A stretch of 64,000 nucleotides of DNA from Halichondria panicea (lineage: Eukaryota; Porifera; Demospongiae; Suberitida; Halichondriidae), in NCBI RefSeq assembly GCF_963675165.1, contig NC_087380.1, positions 4,896,571-4,960,570 on the forward strand. Direction: 5' to 3'. Position numbers and translations under genes: made by a program. The notes below the pieces were generated by a model. That model saw only the letters and a program-made list of their open reading frames with translations, was not told the DNA's origin and searched no databases. Below are positions 34,438 to 45,337 of this stretch, piece after piece (within the stretch, counting starts at the first letter, position 1; every line of letters starts with the position of its first letter).

Positions 34438-34690
34438 TTAGCGGATACCATCCGCTGAAGGAGGTAAAGTTTGTTGGCAGTGAAGCCACAGGCAGGCATT
34501 TCCTCTCCAAAGTGCAATGGCCAGGCGATGAAACAGATGCTTCTTGGTGGAGGATGTGGAATGTGTCATGGTTACTCTCCGGTCGATGGCATTTCCGATG
34601 GCACCTATGATGTTGATTGCTTCTTCGCCTAGACCTCCTAGTGTTTCTGCCACAATGGGAATGAACAGGATCTGTGCTGTGACCAAGATC
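34438..34690 (-). pseudogene. Retroelement-like ORF tail, interrupted by the 34691 insertion
   Basis: On the minus strand an 82-codon open frame ends at a stop near 34438 and includes IPIVAETLGGLGEEAINIIG, HLFHRLAIALWRGNACLW and LPPSADGI. I recall this type of tail from reverse-transcriptase proteins of invertebrate retroelements, but family assignment is uncertain. Its 5' end coincides with the insertion point of the 34691-36476 element (target copy 34682-34690), so the transposon appears to have landed in or at the edge of an older retroelement fragment. Confidence 0.45.
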
Positions 34691-36485
34691 CAGAGGAGGC
34701 GCGAAGCACTTAACCTTTGCTCATTAGGTCTCTAATTGCCGTTGTGTTAATTGCATGCCAGTCTCATGAATTAGCCGCCCTTCCTAAGTGAGAGACCTAG
34801 GAAGGGCGGCTGATTTGTGAGACTAACCAACAAGCTGAAAGACATCATGCAAGACAGCCTGGAGCAAAGAGCTTGCCATCAATAGAATCATGTCAGGGAA
34901 CACTCCAAAACAACCAGCTATAAGAAGCCATCATCTATGATTAAAGAAGTTATATCCAGGACCATGCATGTACCACAGCAGAAGAGCCTGAGGCCTCCTT
35001 TTACAATGTATATACGTATAAAGTGGACCGTACATGCATGCTACATGCAACAAAGGCCAGCTATTGAGAAGCCTGGCCAAAATCTCATCCGCCCTGTGTT
35101 CGACTGTGGGAGGGAGCAGCTCAATACTTGACTGAAAGTGGTCGTCGTTCTCTGTTTTACGTTTTAATAATCCATTCTCGTTCACACAGTTAATGTGCAT
35201 GTGACGCTCATTCAACTCCAAAATGATCTTGTTGTTGCCAAACCAGTTCAAGATACGACAAGAAATGAAGATTTTGATGAGCTCAAGCATTCTTCCTCAT
35301 TAGTATTCACACCTGAGTTTGCCAATGTGGTCAATGTCGATGGATTGAGAATTAAAGACGGCAAGGTGTTTGTTATTTGGAAGTGGCAGGTGCTACATCC
35401 ACAAGACAAGACGGTAATAATAGTGAGGGGAATTGCTGTTTGTTTTCGGCCAACGGAACCCCGGACTATTCAGACGCAGAGTCTGAAACAGTCACACACC
35501 ATACCTTTCAAGGTGATCGGATGTATTAAGGAAAAACTATATCCAGAAGTACTCTGAAAAGCAAGTGTACTTATTGACGAAGGTGTCCCTGTACCTATAT
35601 ATAGAAGTACATGTTGAACCTGACAATCCTGTGACTCCAAATGCAATTGCGTTGGATACGTAGTGAAGGAAGCACGGGATGCTGTGTACGATGCCCTCAT
35701 AAGGAATGACATTACTGTTGTAACATTCAAGTGGGTCAAATTAATGTTGAAGTACACATTAAGTACTGTTGTCGTCTAACCTAATTTTGCGTTGATCGAT
35801 TTCCAATGACTGCATTAATTTAATTGTATAACACTCGCACGACTATAAACAATCATGTTCTAATAGCATTGTTCACCGCTCATTCATTTTTTGTTGTACA
35901 TTTCTATTGAAATTCAACCAAGTGCAGCAATAACATGCATCATAATTATACACGTATTAATAGCTGTTAGCCATGAATATAATGCTCATGATTATCAATG
36001 TCCAATTTATAAATAGTTGTGGTCAGTTATATTGCAGTAACTTGTGAGGGAGGATGATTAACTGGCACATTGTAGTATATATTCGCACATACATCAAATG
36101 AAGGCATTTGATAAAACAGTAATAATTGATGGCAACGAGGGATCCATTCGTTTGGGAGAACTTTCCTCCAATTTTAATACTTGACGGTGTGAAGTGTAAA
36201 ATGTGCCCACCATATCTCTGAAGAAGCATTCCACATCTTACATCTTCAGTTGTGGAAGCTCTTGAATGTTTGATATCTCATCAGTGCAAGTGAGAGAGAT
36301 CTTTATAGTAGTTCACTCCTGTGTACCCGTGGTTAGGCTCTTGAATCAGCCGCCCTTCTCAAGGTCTCTCCTCCCTCAGGTAGAAAGGGCGGCTAATTCA
36401 TGAGACTGGCATGCAATTAACACAACGGCAATTAGAGACCTGATTAGCAAAGGTTAAGTGCTTCGCGCCTCCTCTGACCAAGATC
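34682..36485. mobile_element. 1.8-kb inverted-repeat DNA transposon with 9-bp target duplication
   Basis: Element boundaries are 34691-36476 (1,786 bp). The left end CAGAGGAGGCGCGAAGCACT continues TTAACCTTTGCT.., the right end is its inverse, ..AGCACTTCGCGCCTCCTCTG-type, and similarity continues for ~140 bp. Each arm contains its own hairpin (GCCGCCCTTCC..GGAAGGGCGGC type). It is flanked by exact 9-bp copies of ACCAAGATC at 34682-34690 and 36477-36485. Between the arms lies ~1.5 kb with a broken HIRAN-like coding region (35171-35779) and no recognisable transposase. A 9-bp duplication is typical of Mutator-like elements, although the CAGAG start recalls hAT (8 bp). Members of the same family in this window are 678-780 and 6676-6899. 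Confidence 0.85.
35171..35779 (+). pseudogene. HIRAN-like protein fragment inside the transposon
   Basis: The frame is open from 35171 to a TGA at 35555-35557 and includes FTPEFANVVNVDGLRIKDG, VFVIWKWQVLHPQD and IPFKVIGCIKEKLYPEVL. Beyond the stop, homology continues in shifting frames: KASVLIDEGVPVPIY, then VEPDNPVTPNAIAL, then KEARDAVYDALIRNDITVV with FKWVKLML, ending at TAA 35777-35779. The EPDNPxxPNAIA block followed by an A..A(I/V)..L..N.I..V.F.WVK pattern is the signature of HIRAN-type domains. The premature stop and at least two frame changes show that it is decayed in this copy. There is no ATG near the start; an AG acceptor (CACACAG) at 35189 may mark an exon edge. Its confinement between the inverted repeats implies that the transposon carried it. 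Confidence 0.6.
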
Positions 36486-36691
36486 TATGTGTACAGCCAC
36501 ACCCACAAGTTTGATGCACTTTTACCAGAAAAGATACACTCAACACTGTATACTCCACTCTGACTCCATTCGATCGATCGACGTACGTACATGTACGTAG
36601 TGCCTTGCTAGGATCGTACTCTGCTGCAAGTTGATCTGAGCCTCAGACTGAGGCCTACATTTAATAAATACAGCAAAACTTTAACTATTAC

Positions 36692-39600
36692 ATGGAATCG
36701 TGAGTAGTCTAGTCCTCCTGTTTAATTAGCTTGTTCATGTAGAAAATGTGCGCTTTGCAGTGTGGGAGGATCCCATAGGGACGTATGGAGTATAGCTCTA
36801 GAAGAAAAATCGGCGGACACATGGAACAAAAAGTGTGAGTAAAACATTTTTTGTTAATCTGTTGTTATGGGAACAAGATATGTTACGTATGTTTATTCGT
36901 CCATAGTAACAAGTGATAAGGATTCCACGGTGTTCATAGTTGGGGCTCAAAATTCAGTGAGTGAAGGATTCATCACCTTAAATTTCGCAGAATTATACAC
37001 CTGCACGTTTTACCCAGAAACATCGAAAATGTTATTCTGATCTATAATAATACCGAAATCAATTTGTGCAGGGAAAAACTAGCATCATCCTGACCTTTCT
37101 GGAAAGGTAGACAGTAAATAGATGTGATCACAAATTCAGATTATACATTTTTAAATGATGACATGTGTCCCTTATATCGTCATTTTTTGTTTTAGGGAGG
37201 AGCCCCCAAAACCAACCACTGCACTTGACTACACTTATGGCAAACGATCTAAAGGAGCAAATATTGTAAGTACAGTAGACTCTCGCTAATCTGCTCTCTC
37301 AAGTACTGTCACCTCAATATACCAATCGTTTCGTTTGGCACGGATTGCTAGCTTGATCTTTTACTGCACAAAACTCACCCTGAAATTCGGTCACTCGCTA
37401 TTCCATATACTGGTCCGTTCTGGCTGCCCCAAACTACGTTTATTATGGCCGAATATGGTGTTTTGGGTGTAGTTTGAACTTTGGCATATAAAATTGGAAT
37501 AGAGAGCATAATGACTCATTATCCTTGAGACAGAACTGCAAAATTAGTCATTAGATTCGAGGTAGAGTCGCTTTTTAGCTGCAGCTATTTTCTAAAATCC
37601 AGCTACCTCGCTATTCCGGCCAAACTGCACTGTCCTAAGGGTGACCAGAGTCCACTGTGTCACACTACTGTATGAACATTTAGAACTTTGAATTTACTAA
37701 CCATAATTATGTATTGAGTGTTTTCAGTCCTTTGTACGTGTGTCTAAAATCACTACTGTGTATGACCTGTGGTTGGTATTCACTCTGATAACAGGGGTGT
37801 GGTGGGTGTGGTGACTATACATTCTAGTTTGGCTGCCGGCTACTGGGAGCCTTTGATCCTGTCTAATGCCATTTGTTTAGATTTCGAATGCTTAGTAGCT
37901 TGTACAACTCTTCTTGTGCCAAATTTACTCTGTAATTTATGAAGTATAGCTATAATTATGTGCTAATGCCGCCCTGCATTAATTTATTTGTACTGTAAAC
38001 TATTTGCTCATTCTAGGCAAAGGATGTGACCCACATTTGGGAGCTTGGTGGAGGAGCTATTCTGGCCAAGCTAGTTGACATACCCATCACTGTGGAAACC
38101 ATCAGGTTGGCAAGGGTTGATTGCTGGTTGCATATAGATAAAGTATACCTATATAATTATAACCTATATATACATGTATCTGTATATCTTTCTATATAGT
38201 AATTTGTCTGTCGTGATAGTGGTTGATTTATCAAAACCGGAGGAGATTTGGACAACCTTGGAGGTCTTTCTCAAGCAGGTATGTACAGACAAAGCTCCGC
38301 TTCTTGTTTTAATACTCTTTACCCGATACACTGCATTGAACTAAAATAATAGCAATAGGTTGATGCTCACTCACCACAGTGTATATTTATTATGTATAAT
38401 TATACTTGCACTGATACACACGACTGTACAACATGGTACACTTCCCACAGATTCGAACCAGAGTGCATGTTGTACTCTCAGAGCTTAACCCTATGGCCCC
38501 AGAGCTTGTCAGTAAATTAAGAACAAGGGCCTGGAATAAATTTGGAGAGAAACATCCGGTATTCAATGTGTTGTATAATATTATAGTAGCTACTTGCTCT
38601 TCATAATTGCTGCCCCTCAACGTCCTATACCGTACTTTACCATCCCTAGGACAAGGATCTCCTTTCCCCCCTCTCTGTGCCTCTGGCAATTGTAGGCTCT
38701 AAATATGACATATTCCAAGACTTTGGCCCAGAGAAGAAGAAGGCCATCTCACGTAGCCTGCGATTCCTGGCACACACCAATGGAGCATCGCTGCATGTGA
38801 GCAACGCAATCGTATCACTATACATATACATGTACTGTATATCGCATACTTATAGTTCTCCAGTATGAAGTCAGATGTGCTAGTGAACAGAACTAAGCAA
38901 CATATCAGTCACTTGGCCTTTGGAACTGGGCTCAGGTTTGTTATGGATTGCTTTTACGTGCATGCACATTCCTCAGTCTGTTGTCTCCAAAAGCCTTTTG
39001 AGACTATCACTAATCACCAGTCCTTCTACATTCTTGCAGTCGTACTATGTCAATGGACTACACCAAACCACTTTTAGTGCCAGCTGGCTCAGATGCATTG
39101 GGGCAAATAGGTAATGGATTGATATCGGAAGCCATTATACAACTGGTATACTTGTTAAATAGTACACATACTGGCACTGTATAAGTGAATTATGTGAATA
39201 ATGGCACTCGCAGGAGTTCCGTCACTATCTGCTGGAGAAATCAGCAAGATCAATGCAAGGTACATGTACAATAGCTTTCCACAAAAATGTCTTGACTACA
39301 TGTATATAATTATGTAGCTACACTGACGTTCAAATATAAGCTGTACTTTGTACCTGGGTCAGCATTACATGTATAATTATATATCGTATAGCGGGTAATT
39401 TTCGTGGGGTAAAAAGTTGTTATTTTTGTGGTCAAGTTGACCTCCACGAAATTTTAATGTAGGCGTGGCCTACCACAACATATGAATGCAGTGCAGGCAA
39501 CGAGACTAAACGAAATTTATACTCACAAAAATCACCGTTTTCCAGATAAACGAATTTTTACCCCCGAATATTACGCTATACGGTAGATAATGTGAATCGA

Positions 39601-40792
39601 AACTACACTGGCATATTAAATAATTTGTACTACCTGGGTCAACACTTCTTATGGTTATACATACATTATTTTGTATCTTTCACTGCAGAAACCCGCTTGA
39701 GTTGTGGAAGCAGGCTTATTGTGGATTTTTCCCCCAGGTTAGTATTTTAGTCTTCTTTTAAGTTTGCCATACAATCATCTTCTAATTTATTGGAGAGTTC
39801 TACGTGTAATTATCCCCAGATACTTTTTTGGGCAATTTTTGTTGTTGTTGTTCTAATACAGCGAACACTCTAGTGTTTAAGAATGAGAATAGCTTGAGCA
39901 GCGTAGCTTTATAGCCAGCAAGAGTGCTGCAGTTAGATAGCTTTGAGGATTAGATACCATATAGTGGGTAATTTTCGTGGGGAAAAATATTCGTTATTTT
40001 CGTGGGCAAGCTGACCTTCACAAAATTTTAACGTAGGCGTGGCTTACCGGAATGCAGTGCCGGCCACGAGACTAACGAAATTTTTACTCATGAAAACCAC
40101 CGTTTTTCGAGTTGAACGAATTTTACCCCACGAAAATTACCCGCTATACGGTAGCTAGTGCAACTATTCAGTCGCACACTGTTCTATTAAACTTAGCTGG
40201 CTCGCATACAACTGCATGCTTGTTCTAACATTTCACGTGCTCTATACTGACAATTTCCAAAGTAAGTGCTGTCCGATAAATTAGTTATACGTTACTCCAA
40301 TATTAAGATACAAACTACAGGTTTCCAGTCACCCTGAGACAGTGGACGATCCCTGTAAAGACTCTAAATACAAGGAACCTGATGTGGACGCAGTAAGAGC
40401 TCATAAAGACGAGGTGAGTACATGTAGCTTGTTTCGCTATACAAACTGCTCATACAAATTTCTATCGTATTTTCTATAATTATAAGCACCTAGTTGTAAT
40501 AATGCCTGGTTTTTTTTATGGTAGCTTGGTTATAATGAGTAAAGATCATGTGCATAGAATAGCTGTGCATGTATTTGTCCACTAGTTGCTTGATGATCAA
40601 GTGAGACCCTCCCAAAGATTATCATGGCATTCTCTTAGACAATCGAAAATCTACATACCACTTAGACATAGTCCTAGCTGATCTCAAATAAGGCCTGGAA
40701 AACAATAAATAAGCCCCAGATACTAAATTATAATTATTATGCCAAAACACTTAATGCCGAGGGACGTAGCCACAGAGAAATAGTAAAACCGA

Positions 40793-40827
<35 letters not shown>

Positions 40828-43394
40828 GTGTGCATGCGTGCATTCCAGCTGTTACAGTAACTGCTCAAACCGTTTCAATGCGAGTACAAAAGAGCATCTA
40901 TATCGACATTAATTTTGCCACAATTCTTGGATTTTGATATAGCTTCGCTCTTAAGTGGCTGCTTTTACTTCACATATTTAATAACAATGCTTGTATGCGA
41001 CATGTTAAGGAAGTGGCAAGTAAGAGTTTCTATAGGCTTCTACTCATGGTTTTGATTTCATGGATTTGCAAAATAAAACTTTGTTCTCAAGTTATGCCTA
41101 GTTGTGCTTACTTGGAATGCCATTGCAGCCTTTTCAGAAGAGTGCGTAGCAAAACTTGTTCACTGAGTGTTGCTACTCTACTTAGTAGTTAGCTCTGCAC
41201 TAGAACGCTAGGTATTGGTAGCTTCAATAGTGAGAAGAGAGCTGCAAGGCTCTGCTGACTTGCAGCCATTAATTTTACACTTGAACTTTTGCCATCGATC
41301 GTTTTTAACAACAATCATCGTCGATCATTACCCACTCTTTGAGTTTCCCGGTGATTCTGGATTCTGCATGCAGCAAAATTAATTAAAAATGTTGTGATCA
41401 TGATCAATGTGTGTATAAAGCTAGCTATTAGTAGTAGCTTTGGCACCTCCACCGAGGCATCAGCACCCGGAAGTGGGCGGATCTGCATGCATAACCTCTA
41501 TATAATATACAATTGTATATTGTAATTTGATTCAATGAGTGTACCTGTTGTTTTGATGTATCAACTGCCAAAAGAGTGTTTAAGTCAATGGTTAGCCTAT
41601 AGGCTAGCTAGTTGGCTGTTCGTGGCAGCTAGCTAGCTCTGCGCAAGCCTATTATAGGACTTCCCCTGGCTGAGAATGGGATTTTTCCTTTGCACAACTG
41701 GAAGTTGGCCAAAACATTTCTAAATAGCGGATGTATGTAACCACGCCCCCTAATATTATTAATGAGTTAGCCGGGAGTGGGCGAATCTGCATAACCTCTA
41801 TAGGCTTCTAGTCATGTTTTTGATTTTGCAAATGCTTTGTCTCGAGTTTAATATGGGTAGTTTTGCTTACTTCGAAAGCCATAATTATTGCAGTCTCTTC
41901 AAACTGATGTGCAGCAAAATGTGTTAGCTTAGGGTATAATTTTGAGGGTATAAACTTTTGTGGGTTAGAAAGGTTTTTGCGGAAAGCAGCCTTTTTGCAG
42001 CATGCACATGCATTAGTAAATTCGTGAGTATAATGTACTGCAAACATGCTTAATCAGCGAAAACTACGAATATTTATACCCTCGAAATAATATGTCCGCT
42101 ATACCAGTAGCCATGGGGTCGCAAAGGGGGCAATTTCCCCCTCTTTTTTGGATCTCTACTACTCAGCTCAGGTTAGTGTATCTGATTATAGCTGAGCACT
42201 TTTCCTTTTCCTCCGAATCTTGCTGCAGTTAGCTAACTAGTAGGCAAGTAAACTCTATGTGAGCTATTCTGGTCTCTATCTAGACTAGTTCTTGTTCTTC
42301 AATGCAAATAGAGTATCAGGCCACACCCAACTAGGTGGATAAGTTAATTGTAACGTCATTATTAAGAGGCGTGGCTTTTGGTCAAAATTTCGCGGCTGAT
42401 AAGCGATTGCTTTTTGCCCCCTCGTCCAAGCTACGGCCCTGTATACGGTATTCTACTTAGAACACTAGCTATTGGCAACTGCACGAGTGAGAAAAGAGCA
42501 AAGCTATAAACTTCTGCTGCAGAAAATCATGCAGCACCAATCAGATTGCAGACTGCTTACGTAATGCACTTGAGCACCAATCAGATTGTATAGCCCTTAT
42601 GTAATGCATTCCTTGGCTTCCCAGCTCCTCCCCTTCTGCAGCTAAGTTGAGGCTCTGTGGTTAGAGGCGCGGCTAATACTAATGATATTCATAGTTATTA
42701 CAGCAATGCAGAGAACAAATGCTTGATTGGCTTGAAGCCTGTCCCCCCATTTTATGGCTAGGGACAGGCACGCCCATCTACCACCACTGCACCCTTGGAC
42801 TTGCATCCTTTTAGAGCTGTACAGTAGAACCTCGCTAATCCGAATAGAGCTGGACCAGACCCCATCCGAATACATGAAACTTCCGGATTAGCGGATGTCA
42901 TTAATTGATTATGAATATTATTAACGAAGACACTTTTATACATGTATTACAATATTACTGTGGCCAGAAGGGAAGCTGCTAGCTAGAATAGTCTTCTTTC
43001 TCTCCAATTCAGTGAGTCTTGTGAGTTTTTTCTTCATTTTCTTTGCAGTAGCCATTGTCTTGAGCAGTTTATTAATAAAATTATTGCTGATTCAGCAAAG
43101 TAATATGGATTGCGCATGCGCAGTAGTCTATTCTACTGACAGCCCCTTCTCTTTTTCAGTTTGCATTTTGTCCGGATTTGCGAGGTTTCGGATTAAAGGG
43201 GTCCGGATTAGTGAGGTTCTACTGTATTAGCTGTATTAGCTGTACAGCCCTTGCGCGTGAGTAATAACCTATACCTATATTGAAACTATCTCTCCTATTA
43301 GGAGGTTGAGAGATATCGCAGAGAGTGTGAAAGAAAGACAAGAGATTTGGCCAGACAACGAGGGAATTTGGAAACATTCAAACAAGTTGTGTGA
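36692..43394 (+). CDS. DYNC2LI1: Cytoplasmic dynein 2 light intermediate chain 1
   Basis: Fifteen exons: 36692-36699, 36761-36834, 36907-36956, 37072-37106, 37196-37265, 38017-38105, 38200-38278, 38451-38558, 38650-38796, 38856-38935, 39040-39110, 39214-39259, 39689-39737, 40321-40413 and 43302-43394. They sum to 364 codons with stop, all phases closing; human is ~351 residues. The 8-nt first exon is inferred because exon 2 has no in-frame ATG but joins it in phase (MESVGGS). Recognisable blocks are [14 protein letters not shown], the P-loop IVGAQNSGKTS split across exons 3-4, [64 protein letters not shown] and [15 protein letters not shown]. The protein stabilises the dynein-2 heavy chain for retrograde intraflagellar transport, so the species should build cilia. 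Introns carry MITEs; the last is 2.9 kb. Poly(A) candidate AATAAA near 43735. Confidence 0.95.
37275..37660. mobile_element. Degenerate pogo-like MITE in DYNC2LI1 intron 5
   Basis: The left end TACAGTAGACTCTCGCTAAT resembles the clear pogo-type terminus at 42820 (TACAGTAGAACCTCGCTAAT). The right end near 37645-37660 (CAGAGTCCACTGTG) is a decayed inverse. There is no coding potential. Confidence 0.45.
39385..39583. mobile_element. MITE R3 (TATAGCGGG family), DYNC2LI1 intron 12
   Basis: The left end CGTATAGCGGGTAATTTTCG, then TGGGGTAAAA, is mirrored by the right end (ATTACGCTATACGG). It contains AGGCGTGGCCTACC and AACGAGACTAAACGAAATTT, both shared with the copy in the next intron. A TA dinucleotide follows the right end, consistent with Tc1/mariner-type insertion. 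Confidence 0.75.
39955..40152. mobile_element. MITE R3 second copy, DYNC2LI1 intron 13
   Basis: The left end ACCATATAGTGGGTAATTTT, then CGTGGGG, is mirrored by CCCCACGAAAATTACCCGCT plus ATACGG at the right end. It is flanked by TA on both sides (GATACC.. and ..GGTAGC). It is about the same length and internal order as the copy at 39385-39583 in the preceding intron. Confidence 0.8.
40735..41470. repeat. R1, most complete copy (~735 bp)
   Basis: In the last DYNC2LI1 intron. It runs from TTATGCCGAGGGACGTAGCC through a 30-base TG microsatellite (about 40797-40826), TTCCAGCTGTTACAGTAACT and GCTGACTTGCAGCCATTAAT, to CCTCCACCGAGGCATCAGCA. It unites the two half-types seen elsewhere: the left part resembles 2058-2410 and 52684-53060, and the right part is the inverse of 926-1735 and 63515-64000. 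Both termini contain ATGCC(T)CGAGG/CCGAGGCAT, so the ends are weakly inverted. Confidence 0.7.
42820..43226. mobile_element. pogo/Tigger-like MITE with TA target duplication
   Basis: The left end CAGTAGAACCTCGCTAATCC (from 42822) and the right end CCGGATTAGTGAGGTTCTAC then TG (to 43224) are near-perfect inverse repeats. Both are flanked by TA, the Tc1/mariner/pogo target. The 403-bp interior is non-coding. It lies in the last intron of DYNC2LI1, just upstream of its final exon. Confidence 0.85.
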
Positions 43395-45337
43395 CACATA
43401 ATGTAGAGTACACGTACAAAACACATGCAAAGTCATTCGTTTGTCCTAAATTGGTAGCAGTTTATAAAATAATATTATAATTATAGAAGAACTATATGAG
43501 ACAAATTGATAAGGCCGTTCTTGTGTCAGCTATATTTATTGTTGGTATACCCAGTAAGGGCAAATCAAAGGTATTGCCATGTTTATGGTGTCACCGTGAT
43601 GTGTTGGTAAGTATAGGCTAGGTATAATAACATACTGTTGGGGCTTCGTGTGTAGTCTTTGATGCATTTGTCCATTCTGAGATTCATTCGTGAGAAAGTA
43701 TGTCTGTAAATCCCCCAAACTTTCCCAAACAGGAAATAAATGCACTTTGTTCTTTGACCTTGTACCTACAACCTAAAGTACCTATGTCCTCTTATAGTAT
43801 GTATATGAGTGATGTGTCTAGGATACATGTACGTACATACGATTTGATTAGTCACAGCTAGATCATGTCATTTAGATCATGTAGGCTAGATAGCCATGAA
43901 CTACTAGCCTACATACATGAAATCTAAGGCACTGCTAGTACCGTATAGCAGGTTATTTTTGTGTGATGGAAATTTTTGTATATTTCGTATTGAAAAGCAT
44001 CATACGAAATTATTCTACCGCAATAGATTCAACGTTACTATCCTGAGTTGTACGAATATTTAAAATACTTAAACATACAAAAATTACCCACTATAATTAT
44101 GGTGTATCTACTTGTAGAAGCCTTACCTATAGATTATGTGGACTCTGTACTCTATAGTCTTGAAGGTTTGTGACTCACAGGACTCTGAACGTTGGCCCTA
44201 AGTTACAGGCATATGCTTACATCATGTTGTCAAGGTAACACACATGTAATAAAAGTCATAAAGTCTGTTCCGGGTGTTTTATTACACGGTCAGGTAGACT
44301 CAGGCATAATTGAGTAAGGGTGGTGGTGATATAAAACACATTATAGCGTGGGAATCCTCGTGTTGTATGCATGCAATTATTGCAGTATACAGGCAGCTCG
44401 CCCTCGGAGCTTCACCCTCAATCTTGTGCTAGTATATTCTATAATAGATCGTTCCTTTTACTTTCTCTGTAATTATTGTACCGTATTACTAGGATGTTTT
44501 GCAATTAAGTATCAAACGATGCAAATTTTAATTGCGAGCATTGATTAATCCGCATAAAGAAAATGTAAAACCTTAACACGATCTTTGCCAGAACGCAATA
44601 GTTAGATCGCAAAATAATGGTCAATTTTTCTGCTGATTTGACTCATTCGCAAAGGTTTTCCACCTGCAAAATATTCTAGTAATACGATAAATGTTGTTAT
44701 TATCTTCATAATCGCATGTTGTCCTATTATTCACTGTGATTCGTACAGTGATTAATCGCGTATCAGTAATTGCACGTCGTCATGAACGACATGCAATTAC
44801 TGCCTTGACGACCGCATGTTCGAATAACGGCCGCGGCTAATTTTTTTACTGAAACTGCAGCTAAAAATGTCCTTAAAACTGCATCACAAACGATTAACAA
44901 TCAATAGTATGGCTACTCGTGCAATAAGGGATTAATAGCACGCATAACAAGCACTGGCAAGGTTAATAGCACTCGGCTACGCCTCGTGCAATTAGCCATT
45001 GCTTGTTACTCGTGCTATTAATCCCATATTGCACTCTTAGCCATACTATTAATTACAACTATGTTCTTCAATCTTGTACACTTCTTCTATATTAAAACAC
45101 ACTGCTGGGGCTTAGTTTATAAATTGAACCCAAAATGAGAGTAATAAATCCCCAAAAACTTCTTATTATCCCAAACAGGAAATCTTATATAATTGTAGCA
45201 CTCTAACTTCTTTGACCTTTGTGCCTACATAGCAAACAGGAAATTACACAGGATCATGCATAATTTGTTGCTCATGACATTGTATAAATTAGTGGAAACG
45301 CTTGGTGTAGAACCATATTTTGCACTTTATTGAGAGG
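43395..45337. other. Intergenic with repeats between DYNC2LI1 and the two-TM gene
   Basis: Contains the DYNC2LI1 3' region, a decayed R3 MITE (about 43940-44105) and a palindrome-rich repeat R6 (about 44710-45060). It also holds a diverged direct duplication of ~130-150 bp: 43636-43790 and 45103-45240 share CTG(T/C)TGGGGCTT, CCCAAACAGGAAAT and TTTGACCTT. No gene is seen. Confidence 0.6.
44710..45060. repeat. Palindrome-rich repeat R6, copy 1
   Basis: Contains ATCGCATGTTGTCCTATTAT, TTCACTGTGATTCGTACAGTG, CAGTAATTGCACGTCGTCAT and its inverse ACGACATGCAATTACTG, GGCCGCGGCTAATTTTTTTA, and an inverted pair around ATAAGGGATTAATAGCACG / CGTGCTATTAATCCCATAT. The same modules, shuffled, occur at 46868-47172 and 56884-57040. 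The multiple nested inverted repeats suggest a foldback-type non-autonomous element. Confidence 0.6.

Larger units (their letters stand above)
32102..34681. other. Midnolin upstream region and mobile-element remains
   Basis: The first ~400 bases are comparatively GC-rich (CCGTACCGTCCGGCCG at about 32500) and likely hold the midnolin promoter and leader. Beyond come a 28-bp perfect palindrome (32685-32712), a 626-bp inverted-repeat element (32721-33346) and two retroelement coding scraps (about 33480-33612 and 34438-34686). A solo end of the CAGAGGAGG family lies at about 34310-34343, followed by a T homopolymer. No intact gene. Confidence 0.6.

Noticed and set aside
38445-38462. tRNA B-box-like ATTCGAACCAG
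   Set aside because: It is the coding start of DYNC2LI1 exon 8 (IRTRVHV); no A box or cloverleaf can be built around it.
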